A stretch of 64,000 bases of DNA from Candidatus Defluviilinea proxima. GTDB lineage: Bacteria > Chloroflexota > Anaerolineae > Anaerolineales > Villigracilaceae. Made by a program: the position numbers and the translations under genes. The stretch is from contig JADKIW010000001.1 in assembly GCA_016721115.1 (NCBI GenBank), positions 1,875,501 through 1,939,500 of the forward strand, in the 5' to 3' direction. The notes below the pieces were generated by a model. That model saw only the letters and a list, made by a program, of their open reading frames with translations. It was not told the DNA's origin and searched no databases. This document shows, piece by piece, positions 6,968 to 16,260 of the stretch (positions within the stretch are counted from its first letter, which is position 1; each line of letters begins with the position of its first letter).

Positions 6968-8893
6968 TTAATCATCTGTGCGGAAAGTTTTGAGTGTCTC
7001 AAGATAATAATCGGGCAGGCCAATATCGTAACGTTTGCCGTTGATGACCAAACCGTGGAAGCCATCTTCTTGTCGCAGGCGGTCAATGGCGGATGTGAGT
7101 TGGAACTCGCCTTTTTCACGCACGTTGTTGTGGATATGTTCTTCGAGATAGTTGAAGATTTGCGGTTTGATAATGTATTGCCCGAACAGTGTGAGATATT
7201 CACCATCAGGAAGGCCAGGCACGAGCAGGTGCGTACGTGCGTAATCGGTATTTGGTTTTTCGGCAAACTCAGTGACGTTGAGCAGTTCTTCGGCTTCGAG
7301 CCATACGCCTGCCACTGTGCCGAATGCGGCAATCTGTGATTCGGGCGTGCGCTTCAAGCCGACAATGCTTGTGCCATGTTGGTGATAAGCATCCATGAGT
7401 TGTTGGACACAATTTCGCTCGGTGTTGGAGCGATAGATGTGATCGCCGAGCATTAAGAGGAAAGGTTCATCGCCGATCAATTCGCGGGCGCAATATACGG
7501 CGTGACCGAAACCTTCTTGCCTTGTTTGTATGCTGAATTTGACGTGTCGCCCAATCTCCAATAGATAACGTGCATAGTCCTTGAAGTGGGCAGGCAGTTT
7601 GTTGTAGTTCTCGATGGAAATTTGTTCGTTGAAGAGGAAGCGGAACTCATCGAGATCTTCTTCTTGTACGATGATAATGACTTCCTCGATGCCTGCCTGT
7701 AGCGCCTCTTCCACAATAAGGAGGATGGCGGGCTTGGCGATACCGTCACGGTCAATGACTGGGAAGAGTTCTTTCTTTGTGGCCTTCGAAGCGGGGAACA
7801 TACGAGTCCCGTAGCCTGCGGCAGGGATCAACGCCTTGCGGACCTTGTGCGCCGGCTTGAGCGATAACTTGAGGCAGGACATGTTGAGGTCCCGTTCGAT
7901 GATCTCGATGATGGCCTGTTGGTCATCTTCACTACGAGCCAGGAATTGAGCAGTGCCGTCACCTTGTGAACCGACACCCTTGCCACCCCAGATATGTTGT
8001 TTCAAAGGTTCGTAGTTCAATACTTTATGCAGGACAGGCGCGGTCAGTTCTTCGGGGCAGGCAGGTGTGGCATATTTATCGAAGAAAGCTTGTGCTTCGG
8101 TCATCAATGCGCCAAGCCTTTGTGCATCGCCAGCGTGGAGTGCTTCCTTTGCCTGATTAACGATCCGTTTGTTGATAGGGCCGAGCAGTTCTTGAACACC
8201 CTCTTCCAATTCGTTATCAGCGAAGGGATAGCTTCTATTTAACTTGGCGAGGATCTCGACTGTATCTTTTTTGGCATGCAAATCAACGAGTACATAATGA
8301 AGTTCTGCGTTAACCTGTATTTCTTCTGTGTCCAAGCGGTCACCGTCGAAGGTCATCAATACGGGACGGTTCCCGAAAGCACACCCTTGGTCCATGCGAC
8401 CACAGCGGGAGGGGGTGGTGATCTCGCCTTGATAGGCAAGTTCCATTTCACCGCGAACAGTCATCTTTAAATCGTAGACACGGTTAAAGGCGCGTGCGGT
8501 CAACACAGAGATGGCAGCGCTGGAGGACAGTCCCTTTTTGATGGGGAGGTCCATTTGATAGTTATCGATAATGAGTCCGCGTACACGGTAATTGGTAACC
8601 ACTTGATAGGCTACGCCAGCGGCGTAACTCCAGAATGTCCCTTTGCCTGCTTCTTCTAGCAAAGCCTTTGGTTCCATGGGTATCTCATAAGGACCCACCT
8701 TTGTACCATCTGGCAATACTGTAGAAAGGATCAGGGATGTTGGGTGTGAGGATGCATCGGCATGGATGCCTTGATCGGTGCCGCAGATCAATGTATAACC
8801 CCTTTCAATATCTGCGTTGATGCGGCGATATCCGCCCGCCCAATCTGAGTGTTCACCGAATAAACAAATACGCCCTGGTACGAAAATTTTCAT
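6968..8893 (-). CDS. GHMP sugar kinase fused to UTP-sugar-1-phosphate uridylyltransferase
   Basis: The 641-residue protein joins two enzymes. Residues 1-345 are a GHMP kinase of the galactokinase type: GRICLFGEHSDWAGG (7-21), KKGLSSSAA (119-127), the CGRMDQ segment with the likely catalytic Asp168, and GGKGVGSQGDG (303-313). Residues 352-641 are a GalU-like nucleotidyltransferase: KALIPAAGYGTRMFPASKATKKELFP and a LMLGDHIY active-site segment. Together they could turn a free sugar into a UDP-sugar in one polypeptide. The order is kinase first, the reverse of the known fucokinase/GDP-fucose pyrophosphorylase. The substrate is unknown. The start at 8893 is chosen because homology begins there. 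The 15-codon upstream extension looks non-coding. Confidence 0.85.
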   Translation of the reverse strand: MKIFVPGRICLFGEHSDWAGGYRRINADIERGYTLICGTDQGIHADASSHPTSLILSTVLPDGTKVGPYEIPMEPKALLEEAGKGTFWSYAAGVAYQVVTNYRVRGLIIDNYQMDLPIKKGLSSSAAISVLTARAFNRVYDLKMTVRGEMELAYQGEITTPSRCGRMDQGCAFGNRPVLMTFDGDRLDTEEIQVNAELHYVLVDLHAKKDTVEILAKLNRSYPFADNELEEGVQELLGPINKRIVNQAKEALHAGDAQRLGALMTEAQAFFDKYATPACPEELTAPVLHKVLNYEPLKQHIWGGKGVGSQGDGTAQFLARSEDDQQAIIEIIERDLNMSCLKLSLKPAHKVRKALIPAAGYGTRMFPASKATKKELFPVIDRDGIAKPAILLIVEEALQAGIEEVIIIVQEEDLDEFRFLFNEQISIENYNKLPAHFKDYARYLLEIGRHVKFSIQTRQEGFGHAVYCARELIGDEPFLLMLGDHIYRSNTERNCVQQLMDAYHQHGTSIVGLKRTPESQIAAFGTVAGVWLEAEELLNVTEFAEKPNTDYARTHLLVPGLPDGEYLTLFGQYIIKPQIFNYLEEHIHNNVREKGEFQLTSAIDRLRQEDGFHGLVINGKRYDIGLPDYYLETLKTFRTDD

Positions 8894-9052
8894 GTGAATA
8901 ATCCTTATTGTAGAATACTGTAAGTGTAGCCGTGACAAGAGGGACAGTCAATATTTTTTCATTTTAAGATGTTACAACTATTATGTACTTAGGGTTGAAA
9001 TTACCATGATGTGGCTTGTTCGGCAATGGTTCATAGTTTTATGGAATAACCC

Positions 9053-9080
9053 TTGACTTATTCTCAAATGAGCCTATAAT
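9053..9080 (+). promoter_or_regulatory. Promoter of the ilv-leu operon
   Basis: TTGACT (9053-9058), a 16-base spacer and TATAAT (9075-9080), 19 bases upstream of the leader-peptide ATG. Unlike the lysC, aro and trp promoters it lacks the CCGCCCAAC box after the -10. Confidence 0.85.
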
Positions 9081-9099
9081 CGTGCGAAACAACCAGCCA

Positions 9100-9201
9100 A
9101 TGAACACACTGTTTTCCCTCTCGCTTATTGTCGTCCTTATTGTAGTCCTTATTATCAAGGACTTATTTGTGGTTAGGATGGCAACGGTGAGAACGAAGTA
9201 A
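9100..9201 (+). CDS. Leu/Ile/Val-rich leader peptide of the ilv operon
   Basis: A 33-codon ORF in which 17 residues are Leu, Ile or Val, including the run LSLIVVLIVVLII at residues 7-19. This is the hallmark of an ilv-type attenuator, where stalling at these codons signals scarce branched-chain aminoacyl-tRNA. Codons 24-28 contain GTGGTTAGGATGGC (9169-9182), which can pair with 9223-9236 in the terminator hairpin over 13 of 14 positions counting one G-U. That pairing would be the antiterminator. The ORF is below normal gene-finder length limits. Confidence 0.9.
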   Translation: MNTLFSLSLIVVLIVVLIIKDLFVVRMATVRTK

Positions 9202-9219
9202 AACACTGAGTGAAAACAA

Positions 9220-9250
9220 AGAGCCGCCCTAACCACGGGCGGCTCTTTTT
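9220..9250 (+). terminator. Attenuator terminator upstream of ilvD
   Basis: Ten-base-pair stem AGAGCCGCCC/GGGCGGCTCT with a seven-base loop, followed by TTTT. The 5' arm and loop overlap the predicted antiterminator partner at 9223-9236. Confidence 0.92.
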
Positions 9251-9349
9251 GTAAGTCAATTCAACGCCCGGCAACTCCGTTCGAGACGATTATTGTTTAC
9301 AGGTGTTGTTTGCAAACGTAAGTTTAGCTGGGTCAATCAAGGAGCAATC

Positions 9350-11020
9350 ATGCGTTCAGATATGGTCAAAAAAGGATATGAAAAGGCGCCTCATCGTGCG
9401 TTGTTACGCGCCACTGGTTTGCAGGACGAGGATTTCAACAAGCCGTTCGTTGCCATCGTCAATTCGTATGTGGATGTCGTGCCTGGGCACGTGCATTTAC
9501 AGGAATTTGGCAAACTGGTAAAGGATGCTGTCCGCGCGGCGGGCGGGGTGCCGTTCGAGTTCAACACCATCGGCGTGGATGATGGTATCGCAATGGGTCA
9601 CATGGGGATGAAGTACTCGCTTCCTTCCCGTGAATTAATTGCTGACTGCGTCGAGACCATGATCGAAGCACATCGTTTCGATGCGATGGTCTGCATCCCG
9701 AACTGTGACAAGATCGTGCCGGGCATGTTGCTGGCCGCGATGCGCGTCAACGTGCCGACCATTTTTGTCTCTGGCGGAGCGATGAAAGCCGGCATGACGC
9801 CCGAAGGCGAAGTGCTGGATTTGATCTCCGTCTTTGAAGGTGTCGGTGCGTTTTCAGCGGGCAAGATCGACGAAAAGCGCCTCACGCTGCTCGAGAAATT
9901 TGCCTGCCCATCTTGCGGCTCTTGCTCCGGGATGTTTACCGCCAACTCGATGAACTGCCTCATGGAAGTTCTTGGTTTAGCCCTGCCTTATAACGGCTCG
10001 GCATTAGCAAAGACCCCTGAGCGTGAAGCGTTAGCGAAAGCCGCTGCAAAACAAGTAATGACTTTGATCGAACGCGACATCAAGCCACGTGATATTGTGA
10101 CCCCCGAAGCCATAGACGATGCCTTTGCGCTGGATATGGCGATGGGCGGTTCGTCTAATACCGTGTTGCACACACTGGCATTAGCGAACGAAGCGGGTGT
10201 GGATTATCCGCTCGAGCGCATCAACTCCGTGGCAGATAAGGTGCCGCACATCTGCAAGGTGAGTCCCGCTGGTAAGTGGCATATGGAAGATGTGCATCGC
10301 GCAGGCGGCATCCCTGCGATATTGAACGAAGTCCAGCGGGGGACAGGCATGTTGCACTTTGATCGTTTGACAGTGACAGGCAAGACCCTGGGGGAATCCA
10401 TTCAAGGCAAAGATATTCAAGATGAAGAAGTAATTCGACGTTATGAAAATGCTCACTCCAAGCGCGGTGGATTGTCGATTCTATTTGGCAACCTGGCTCC
10501 CAAAGGCGCAGTGGTAAAGGTCGGTGGCGTGAGTGCGCCGATGATGAAGTTCGAAGGCCCTGCTGTGATCTTTGAATCACAAGACGAAGCGATGGCTGGA
10601 ATCTTGGCTGGCAAGGTCAAAGCCGGTGATTGTGTCGTTGTCCGCTATGAAGGTCCGAAAGGTGGACCGGGGATGCAGGAGATGCTCTCGCCCACGTCCG
10701 CGATCATGGGGCAGGGACTCGGCGATAAGGTCGCGTTGATCACCGATGGTCGCTTCAGCGGTGGCACGCGCGGTGCCTGTATCGGTCACGTTTCACCCGA
10801 AGCTGCGGCGGGTGGTCCGATTGCGGCGTTGAAGGCTGGGGATATCGTCCAAATCGATTTGGTGGCACGCAGCCTCAATGTGAGATTGAGCGAGGCGGAG
10901 ATCCAGAGTCGGCTGGATGCGTTGCCTCCGTTTGAATCCAAAGTCACATCCAAGTGGTTGAAGCGGTATTCGTATTTTGTCACCAGCGCAGATACAGGCG
11001 CGGTGTTGGCAACGGATTAA
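9350..11020 (+). CDS. ilvD: Dihydroxy-acid dehydratase
   Basis: The 556-residue iron-sulfur enzyme dehydrates 2,3-dihydroxy acids in valine and isoleucine synthesis. Visible motifs are IPNCDKIVPGM with a cluster cysteine, CPSCGSCSGMFTANSMN, and GPKGGPGMQEML near the C-terminus. The ATG at 9350 follows AAGGAG and begins at the conserved MRSDMVKKGYEKAPHRALL. A longer frame to 9293 is rejected as start. It is the first structural gene after the BCAA attenuator and is followed by ilvB after 42 bp. Confidence 0.96.
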   Translation: MRSDMVKKGYEKAPHRALLRATGLQDEDFNKPFVAIVNSYVDVVPGHVHLQEFGKLVKDAVRAAGGVPFEFNTIGVDDGIAMGHMGMKYSLPSRELIADCVETMIEAHRFDAMVCIPNCDKIVPGMLLAAMRVNVPTIFVSGGAMKAGMTPEGEVLDLISVFEGVGAFSAGKIDEKRLTLLEKFACPSCGSCSGMFTANSMNCLMEVLGLALPYNGSALAKTPEREALAKAAAKQVMTLIERDIKPRDIVTPEAIDDAFALDMAMGGSSNTVLHTLALANEAGVDYPLERINSVADKVPHICKVSPAGKWHMEDVHRAGGIPAILNEVQRGTGMLHFDRLTVTGKTLGESIQGKDIQDEEVIRRYENAHSKRGGLSILFGNLAPKGAVVKVGGVSAPMMKFEGPAVIFESQDEAMAGILAGKVKAGDCVVVRYEGPKGGPGMQEMLSPTSAIMGQGLGDKVALITDGRFSGGTRGACIGHVSPEAAAGGPIAALKAGDIVQIDLVARSLNVRLSEAEIQSRLDALPPFESKVTSKWLKRYSYFVTSADTGAVLATD

Positions 11021-11062
11021 TTAACGCACGTCTGAGAACGGATATTACATAAGGAGAAGAGC

Positions 11063-12748
11063 ATGAAGAAAAAAGGTGCAGAAATTCTTTGGGAGTGTTT
11101 GGTGCGCGAGGGTGTGGAAGTGGTATTCGGTTATCCGGGCGGCGCGAACATGCCGATCTACGATGCGATGTTGAATTATCCGATCCATCATGTGTTGGTG
11201 CGGCATGAGCAGGGCGGCGCGCACATGGCGGATGGATATGCCCGCGCTTCTGGCAAGGTTGGCGTGGCGATGGGAACTTCAGGACCCGGTGCGACGAATC
11301 TGGTGACGGGCATCGCGACCGCGATGATGGATTCGGTTCCCGTTGTGTTCATCACGGGACAGGTCGCGGCGCATTTGATCGGCGGCGATGCGTTTCAAGA
11401 AGTGGATGTGACTGGCATTACTCTGCCGATCACGAAACATAATTATCTTGTCACGCGTGCCGAAGACATTGCTACAGTGATCCGCGAGGCATTTTATATC
11501 GCACGCAGTGGACGACCCGGTCCGGTGTTGGTGGATATTTGCAAGAACGCACAAGTTGAATCGTGTGAGTTTGTGTATCCCGATGAACCAAAATTGCCTG
11601 GCTATCAACCCGTGACGCGTTCGCCGCGCAATTTGTTGGATGATGCGGTGGCATTGATCGAGAAGGCGCATAAGCCGATCATCCTGTGCGGACATGGCGT
11701 GATCATGTCGCAAGCTGAAGAAGCGTTGATGCAGTTCGCAGTGAAGACGCAAACGCCGGTGGCAAGCACACTGTTGGGACTGGGCGCGTTCCCGGCTTCG
11801 CATCCGTTGAGCCTTGGCATGATGGGTATGCACGGTGAAGCGTATGCAAACAATGCGATCCAGAATTCAGATCTGATCCTGGCTTTCGGTATGCGCTTCG
11901 ATGACCGCGTGACCGGTACATTGAAAACGTATGCGCCGCGCGCCAAGAAGATCCACATTGAGATCGATCCCTCTGAAATGCACAAGAATGTGTTTATCGA
12001 TGTGCCTTTGGTTGGTGATGTGAAGACTGTCGTGAGCGATCTGATCCCGCTTGTGGATGAATACGATCACGATGAATGGCTCGAAGAGATCAACGGCTGG
12101 AAGAACGAAGCCGACTCGCGCTCCATTATGAATTGGGAGGAGGATGGCAAGTTGTATGTGGCGCATCTCATCTCCGATATTTGGAAGGCGACAGGCGGCG
12201 GTGCAATTGTGACTACGGACGTCGGTCAACATCAGATGTGGGCGGCACAATACTATCAATTGGAAAAACCGAATCGCTGGCTCACTTCAGGCGGCGCTGG
12301 GACGATGGGCTTTGGCCTTCCCTCTGCCATCGGTGCGTGGTTCGCCGCCAAGGATCAGGAGATCTGGGCGGTGGCAGGTGATGGCGGTTTCCAGATGACT
12401 GCTGCAGAATTGACCACCGCTGTTCAAGAAGGCGCGAACGTGAAGATCGCCATTATGAATAACAACTTCCTTGGCATGGTGCGTCAGTGGCAGGAGTTCT
12501 TCTTCGAGAAGCGCTACTCCGCTGTGAACATGCTCACGCCTGACTTTGTGAAGCTTGCAGATGCACATGGCGTCCCTGCACGGCGCGTGACCAAACGCGA
12601 AGAAGTGGACGAAGCCATTGCATGGGCTCGCAAGACAAAGGGACCCGTTGTGTTGGAGTTCAAGGTGGAGCAAGAGGATGCAGTGTATCCGATGGTTCCC
12701 ACCGGCGCGGCGTTGCACGAGATGATCAGAAGACCAGTGAAGTCATAA
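11063..12748 (+). CDS. ilvB: Acetolactate synthase large subunit
   Basis: The 561-residue ThDP-dependent enzyme condenses pyruvate to acetolactate, or with 2-oxobutyrate to acetohydroxybutyrate. It carries the RHEQGGAHMADGYARASG segment with the ThDP-activating Glu, the SGPGATNLVTGIATA block, and the C-terminal ThDP motif GDGGFQMTAAEL...NNNFLGMVRQWQ. An AAGGAG site precedes the ATG. Its regulatory partner ilvN follows after a short repeat-bearing gap. Confidence 0.96.
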   Translation: MKKKGAEILWECLVREGVEVVFGYPGGANMPIYDAMLNYPIHHVLVRHEQGGAHMADGYARASGKVGVAMGTSGPGATNLVTGIATAMMDSVPVVFITGQVAAHLIGGDAFQEVDVTGITLPITKHNYLVTRAEDIATVIREAFYIARSGRPGPVLVDICKNAQVESCEFVYPDEPKLPGYQPVTRSPRNLLDDAVALIEKAHKPIILCGHGVIMSQAEEALMQFAVKTQTPVASTLLGLGAFPASHPLSLGMMGMHGEAYANNAIQNSDLILAFGMRFDDRVTGTLKTYAPRAKKIHIEIDPSEMHKNVFIDVPLVGDVKTVVSDLIPLVDEYDHDEWLEEINGWKNEADSRSIMNWEEDGKLYVAHLISDIWKATGGGAIVTTDVGQHQMWAAQYYQLEKPNRWLTSGGAGTMGFGLPSAIGAWFAAKDQEIWAVAGDGGFQMTAAELTTAVQEGANVKIAIMNNNFLGMVRQWQEFFFEKRYSAVNMLTPDFVKLADAHGVPARRVTKREEVDEAIAWARKTKGPVVLEFKVEQEDAVYPMVPTGAALHEMIRRPVKS

Positions 12749-12803
12749 TTACTAATTCCCAATTACGAGTTATGAGTGAATGGTAATTAGTAATTGGTAA
12801 TTG
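12749..12803. repeat. AATTAC-rich palindromic repeat
   Basis: Between ilvB and ilvN, AATTACTAATTCCCAATTAC is followed by GGTAATTAGTAATTGGTAATT, forming an AT-rich inverted pair around ATGAGTGAATG. A related GGTAATTTGTAATTGGTAAATT stretch ends trpB at about 39098-39119. Confidence 0.6.
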
Positions 12804-12822
12804 TTGCAAATGGAGAAGTGAA

Positions 12823-13394
12823 ATGAACTACACCTTTATCGCATTAGTAGAAAACAAACCCGGCGTGTTGAACCGCGTGGCATCGCTGTTCCGCCGCCGC
12901 AATTTCAATATTGAATCGCTGGCTGTCGGGCGGACTCAGAATCCCGAAGTCTCACGCATGACCATCGTGGTGGATTGTCCCAACGGTGATATGGATGCGC
13001 ATCGCATCGAAGCGAATCTGTACAAGCTGGTCAACGTGATCGATGTGCAGGACGTCACGCATCAACCCAATGTGACCCGTGACCTGGCGCTGATCAAAGT
13101 AAAGGTTGCGCCCGAACGCCGCGCCGAAGTCAACGGACTGGCTGAGATCTTCCGCGCCCGCATCGTGGACGTGGCGTGGACTCGGTCATCGTGGAGATCA
13201 CCGGCACTGAGGACAAGATCGAAGGCATGATCGAACTCCTGCGCCCGATCGGCATCGTGGAAATGGTCCGCACGGGACAGGTCTCGATGACGCGCGGTGT
13301 CCATGATGGTGTGCGCCGCATGCCCGGCATGAGCGACCGGCATTATGAGGATGTGCGACGCGGCGATAGTACCGTAGGAAAGATAGCTGCGTAA
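12823..13394 (+). pseudogene. ilvN: Acetolactate synthase small subunit, interrupted by a -1 frameshift
   Basis: The first frame (12823-13230) starts with the ACT domain YTFIALVENKPGVLNRVASLFRRRNFNIESL. It loses similarity after EIFRARIVDV. The expected continuation DSVIVEITGTEDKIEGMIELLRPIGIVEM is in the next frame from 13176 to 13394. Inserting one base at about 13174 (GTGG|CGTGG, where GTGGGCGTGG is expected) restores a single frame of about 190 residues. The protein normally tunes IlvB activity and valine feedback. Because both halves are well conserved and the lesion is a lost G in a G-run, a consensus error is as likely as a real mutation. Confidence 0.85.
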
Positions 13395-13410
13395 GATTGA
13401 AAACGACGGC

Positions 13411-13434
13411 AGGGGCGACCAATTGGTCGCCCCT
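13411..13434. repeat. 24-bp perfect palindrome (GGGGCGACC family)
   Basis: AGGGGCGACCAA followed by its exact complement, between ilvN and ilvC. It is the same family as 5287-5314 with a different centre. Confidence 0.8.
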
Positions 13435-13473
13435 ATAATCAAGAATACAAATAAAACAGGAGAATTTATTATC

Positions 13474-14526
13474 ATGGCAAAGATCAATTTTGGTGGCACA
13501 GAAGAAACAGTTGTAACACGCGAGGAATTCCCACTTGAGAAGGCGCGTGAAGTTTTGAAGAACGAAGTCGTGGCGGTGTTGGGCTACGGTGTGCAGGGAC
13601 CCGCGCAGGCGATGAACATGCGCGACAATGGCATCAACGTCATCATCGGCCAGCGCGAAGGCACAAAGAACTGGGACAAGGCCATCGAAGATGGTTGGGT
13701 TCCCGGTAAGACTCTTTTCAGCGTAGAAGAAGCCGCGGAGAAAGGCACAGTCATTCAGTACTTATTGTCCGATGCTGGCCAGCGTTCACAGTGGCCCAAG
13801 ATCGTGGAATGTCTCAATGAAGGGGACATGCTGTACTTCTCGCATGGTTTCTCGGTCACCTTCAAAGATGATACCGGCGTCATCCCGCCTCCGCATGTGG
13901 ATGTGGCATTGGTTGCACCGAAGGGTTCGGGACGCAGTGTCCGTGAAAACTTTCTGGAAGGCTCTGGCATCAATGCCAGTTTCGCTGTCCACCAGGATGC
14001 GACCGGTCGCGCTACGGAGCGCACGATCGCGCTGGGCATCGCCACCGGCGCAGGATATTTATTCCCGACCACTTTCAAGAATGAAGTATATAGTGATCTC
14101 ACCGGCGAACGCGGTATTCTCATCGGCGCTCTCTCCGGCATGATGGAAGCACAATACAACGTTCTCCGCAAGCATGGACATTCCCCATCAGAAGCCTTCA
14201 ACGAAACTGTCGAAGAACTGACCCAATCTCTTATCCGCCTGGTGGGCAAGAACGGCATGGACTTCATGTACGCCAACTGTTCCACCACCGCCCAGCGCGG
14301 CGCATTGGACTGGCACCCTCGCTTCCGTGATGCGGTTGCGCCTGTGTTCGATGCTTTGTATGAATCAGTTGTCACCGGCAACGAAGCACGCATCACACTC
14401 GAAGCCAACAGCCGCCCCGATTATCGCGCGAAGCTCGAAAAGGAACTTGCCGCTTTCCGTGATTCTGAAATGTGGCGCGCAGGCGCAGCGGTCCGTTCTT
14501 TGAGACCTGAAAATTGGAAGAAGTAG
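13474..14526 (+). CDS. ilvC: Ketol-acid reductoisomerase
   Basis: The 350-residue enzyme isomerises and reduces acetolactate with NADPH. The Rossmann loop VAVLGYGVQGPAQAMNMRD lies near residues 33-51, and the metal-binding region includes GALSGMMEAQYNVLRKHGHSPSEAFNETVEELTQ. The sequence style, with a GGTEETVVTREEFPLEKA start, differs from the short bacterial class I enzymes and recalls the Bacteroidetes/eukaryote-like group. The ATG at 13474 has AGGAG eleven bases upstream. A longer frame starting in the palindrome is rejected. Confidence 0.95.
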   Translation: MAKINFGGTEETVVTREEFPLEKAREVLKNEVVAVLGYGVQGPAQAMNMRDNGINVIIGQREGTKNWDKAIEDGWVPGKTLFSVEEAAEKGTVIQYLLSDAGQRSQWPKIVECLNEGDMLYFSHGFSVTFKDDTGVIPPPHVDVALVAPKGSGRSVRENFLEGSGINASFAVHQDATGRATERTIALGIATGAGYLFPTTFKNEVYSDLTGERGILIGALSGMMEAQYNVLRKHGHSPSEAFNETVEELTQSLIRLVGKNGMDFMYANCSTTAQRGALDWHPRFRDAVAPVFDALYESVVTGNEARITLEANSRPDYRAKLEKELAAFRDSEMWRAGAAVRSLRPENWKK

Positions 14527-14530
14527 ATCT

Positions 14531-14586
14531 GACGATAGACGATTGACCATGGACGATGGATGGTCAGTGGTCTATCATCCATCGTC
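14531..14586. repeat. ACGATGG-family repeat, copy a
   Basis: Intergenic segment made of permuted GACGATAGAC, TTGACCATGG, ACGATGG and their complements, ending TCCATCGTC. Other copies lie at 31402-31463, 34133-34188 and 53803-53858, and a 25-nt piece lies inside aroA at 49024-49048. Confidence 0.8.
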
Positions 14587-14602
14587 TTGAAAGGACGACC
14601 CT

Positions 14603-16248
14603 ATGACCAATAATTATGTTCGTATTTTCGATACAACTTTACGCGATGGTGAACAATCTCCCGGCGCGACAATGACTTCCGCTGAAAAACTGGAGGTCGC
14701 GCAGAACCTGGCCCGCCTCGGGGTAGATGTGATCGAAGCAGGATTCCCTGCCGCTTCACCAGACGACCTCGAAGCTGTCAGACGCATAGCGGTTGAAGTG
14801 GGGAACCCGCCTGAAGGTCAGCCTGACGCGAAAGTTCCCGTCATCGCTGGCTTGGCACGTGCCAACAAACCCGATATTGACAAAGCGTGGGAAGCCGTCA
14901 AAGACGCGAAGAAACCGCGCATCCACACATTCCTTGCCACATCTGCGATCCACATGAAGCACAAGTTGAAGATGGATCCTGAAGATGTTATCCAACGTGT
15001 TTCAGAGATGGTTGCATATGCCAAATCGTTTTGTGCGGATGTTGAATTTTCACCGGAAGATGCGTGACGCTCTGAACCCGAGTTTCTGTATGTGGTGCTG
15101 GGCGAAGCGATCAAGTCTGGCGCGACCACGTTGAATATTCCTGATACGGTTGGGTACACCACGCCCGATGAATATTATAAATTGATCGATGGCATCATCA
15201 AGAATACGCCTGGAATGCATGATGGCATCACGATCTCGGTGCATTGTCATGATGACCTGGGTATGGCTACGGCAAACACATTGGCTGGCATTCGAGCGGG
15301 CGCGCGCCAGGCCGAAGTGACGATCAACGGCATCGGTGAACGCGCAGGCAATACTTCGCTTGAAGAAGTGGTGATGACGTTGAAGACCCGTCATCCTGTT
15401 TTCGAATTGGAAACGGGTATCGATACACAACAACTTTCGCGTATCAGCAAACTCGTCAGCAATTACACGGGTATTGTTGTGCAACCGAACAAGGCCATTG
15501 TCGGTGCAAATGCGTTCGCGCATGAAGCGGGCATTCATCAGGATGGCATGCTCAAGCACCAGACTACTTATGAGATCATGCGCCCTGAAGATGTGGGTGT
15601 CAGCTCGACCAACCTTGTGTTGGGCAAACACTCGGGTCGCCACGCGTTGCGCAACCGCCTCGCTGAAATGGGACATTCGCTCGATGAAGTGGAACTCGAT
15701 AAAGCCTTCGCGCGTTTCAAGGAACTGGCCGATCGCAAGAAGATCATCACCGACCTCGATCTCGAAGCCCTGATCGCCGATGAGTTCTATAAACCACGCG
15801 ATGTGTATTCACTCGTGGGAATGCAAGTCGCATGCGGAACGATGGGCATGCCTACTGCCGCTGTCCGCTTGAAGGGACCCGATGGTGTAATTCATACGGT
15901 CTCTGCCATTGGCACCGGACCTGTGGATGCGACCTACAAAGCGATCGACTCTATCGTTGAAGTTCCTTGTACTTTGCTTGAGTTCAACATTCATGCCATC
16001 ACCGAAGGTATTGATGCGCTTGGAGAAGTCACCGTTCGTATTCAAGCGAAAACAACGGCTACAGTACCATGGATGCGCAAAGCGAATTGCCATACACCCG
16101 CATCTATGGTGGGCATGGCGCAGATACCGACATCATCGTTGCCAGTGCCAAGGCGTATATCAACGCCTTGAATAAACTCATCATCGCGCAGACCGAAGGC
16201 GTCAACCCTGTTCACGAGAATCAATCGCACGGCGTGATGTTGGGATAA
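14603..16248 (+). pseudogene. leuA: 2-isopropylmalate synthase, interrupted by TGA and a frameshift
   Basis: The N-terminal half (14603-15067) has the LeuA signature FDTTLRDGEQSPGA and ends VEFSPEDA-TGA. Across the family this position reads EDAGR, so TGA at 15065-15067 replaces a Gly GGA codon by one base. The same frame continues RSEPEFLYVVLGEAIKSGATTLNIPDTVGYTTPDEYY through the catalytic domain, the linker and into the regulatory domain. Near 16049 one base is missing (GCG|AAAACAACGG, where GCGGAAAACAACGG is expected). The last part, including GYSTMDAQSELPYTRIYGGHG and a stop at 16246-16248, is in the shifted frame. Two lesions in an otherwise conserved gene of about 548 residues suggest recent decay or sequence errors. 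Confidence 0.85.
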
Positions 16249-16260
16249 AAGGAAAATATC

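Noticed and set aside
15065..15067. UGA read as glycine (alternative genetic code)
   Set aside because: Other genes in the window end with TGA at the expected family length (leuB, aroF copy 2), so a global recoding is not supported. A point mutation or sequence error is simpler.
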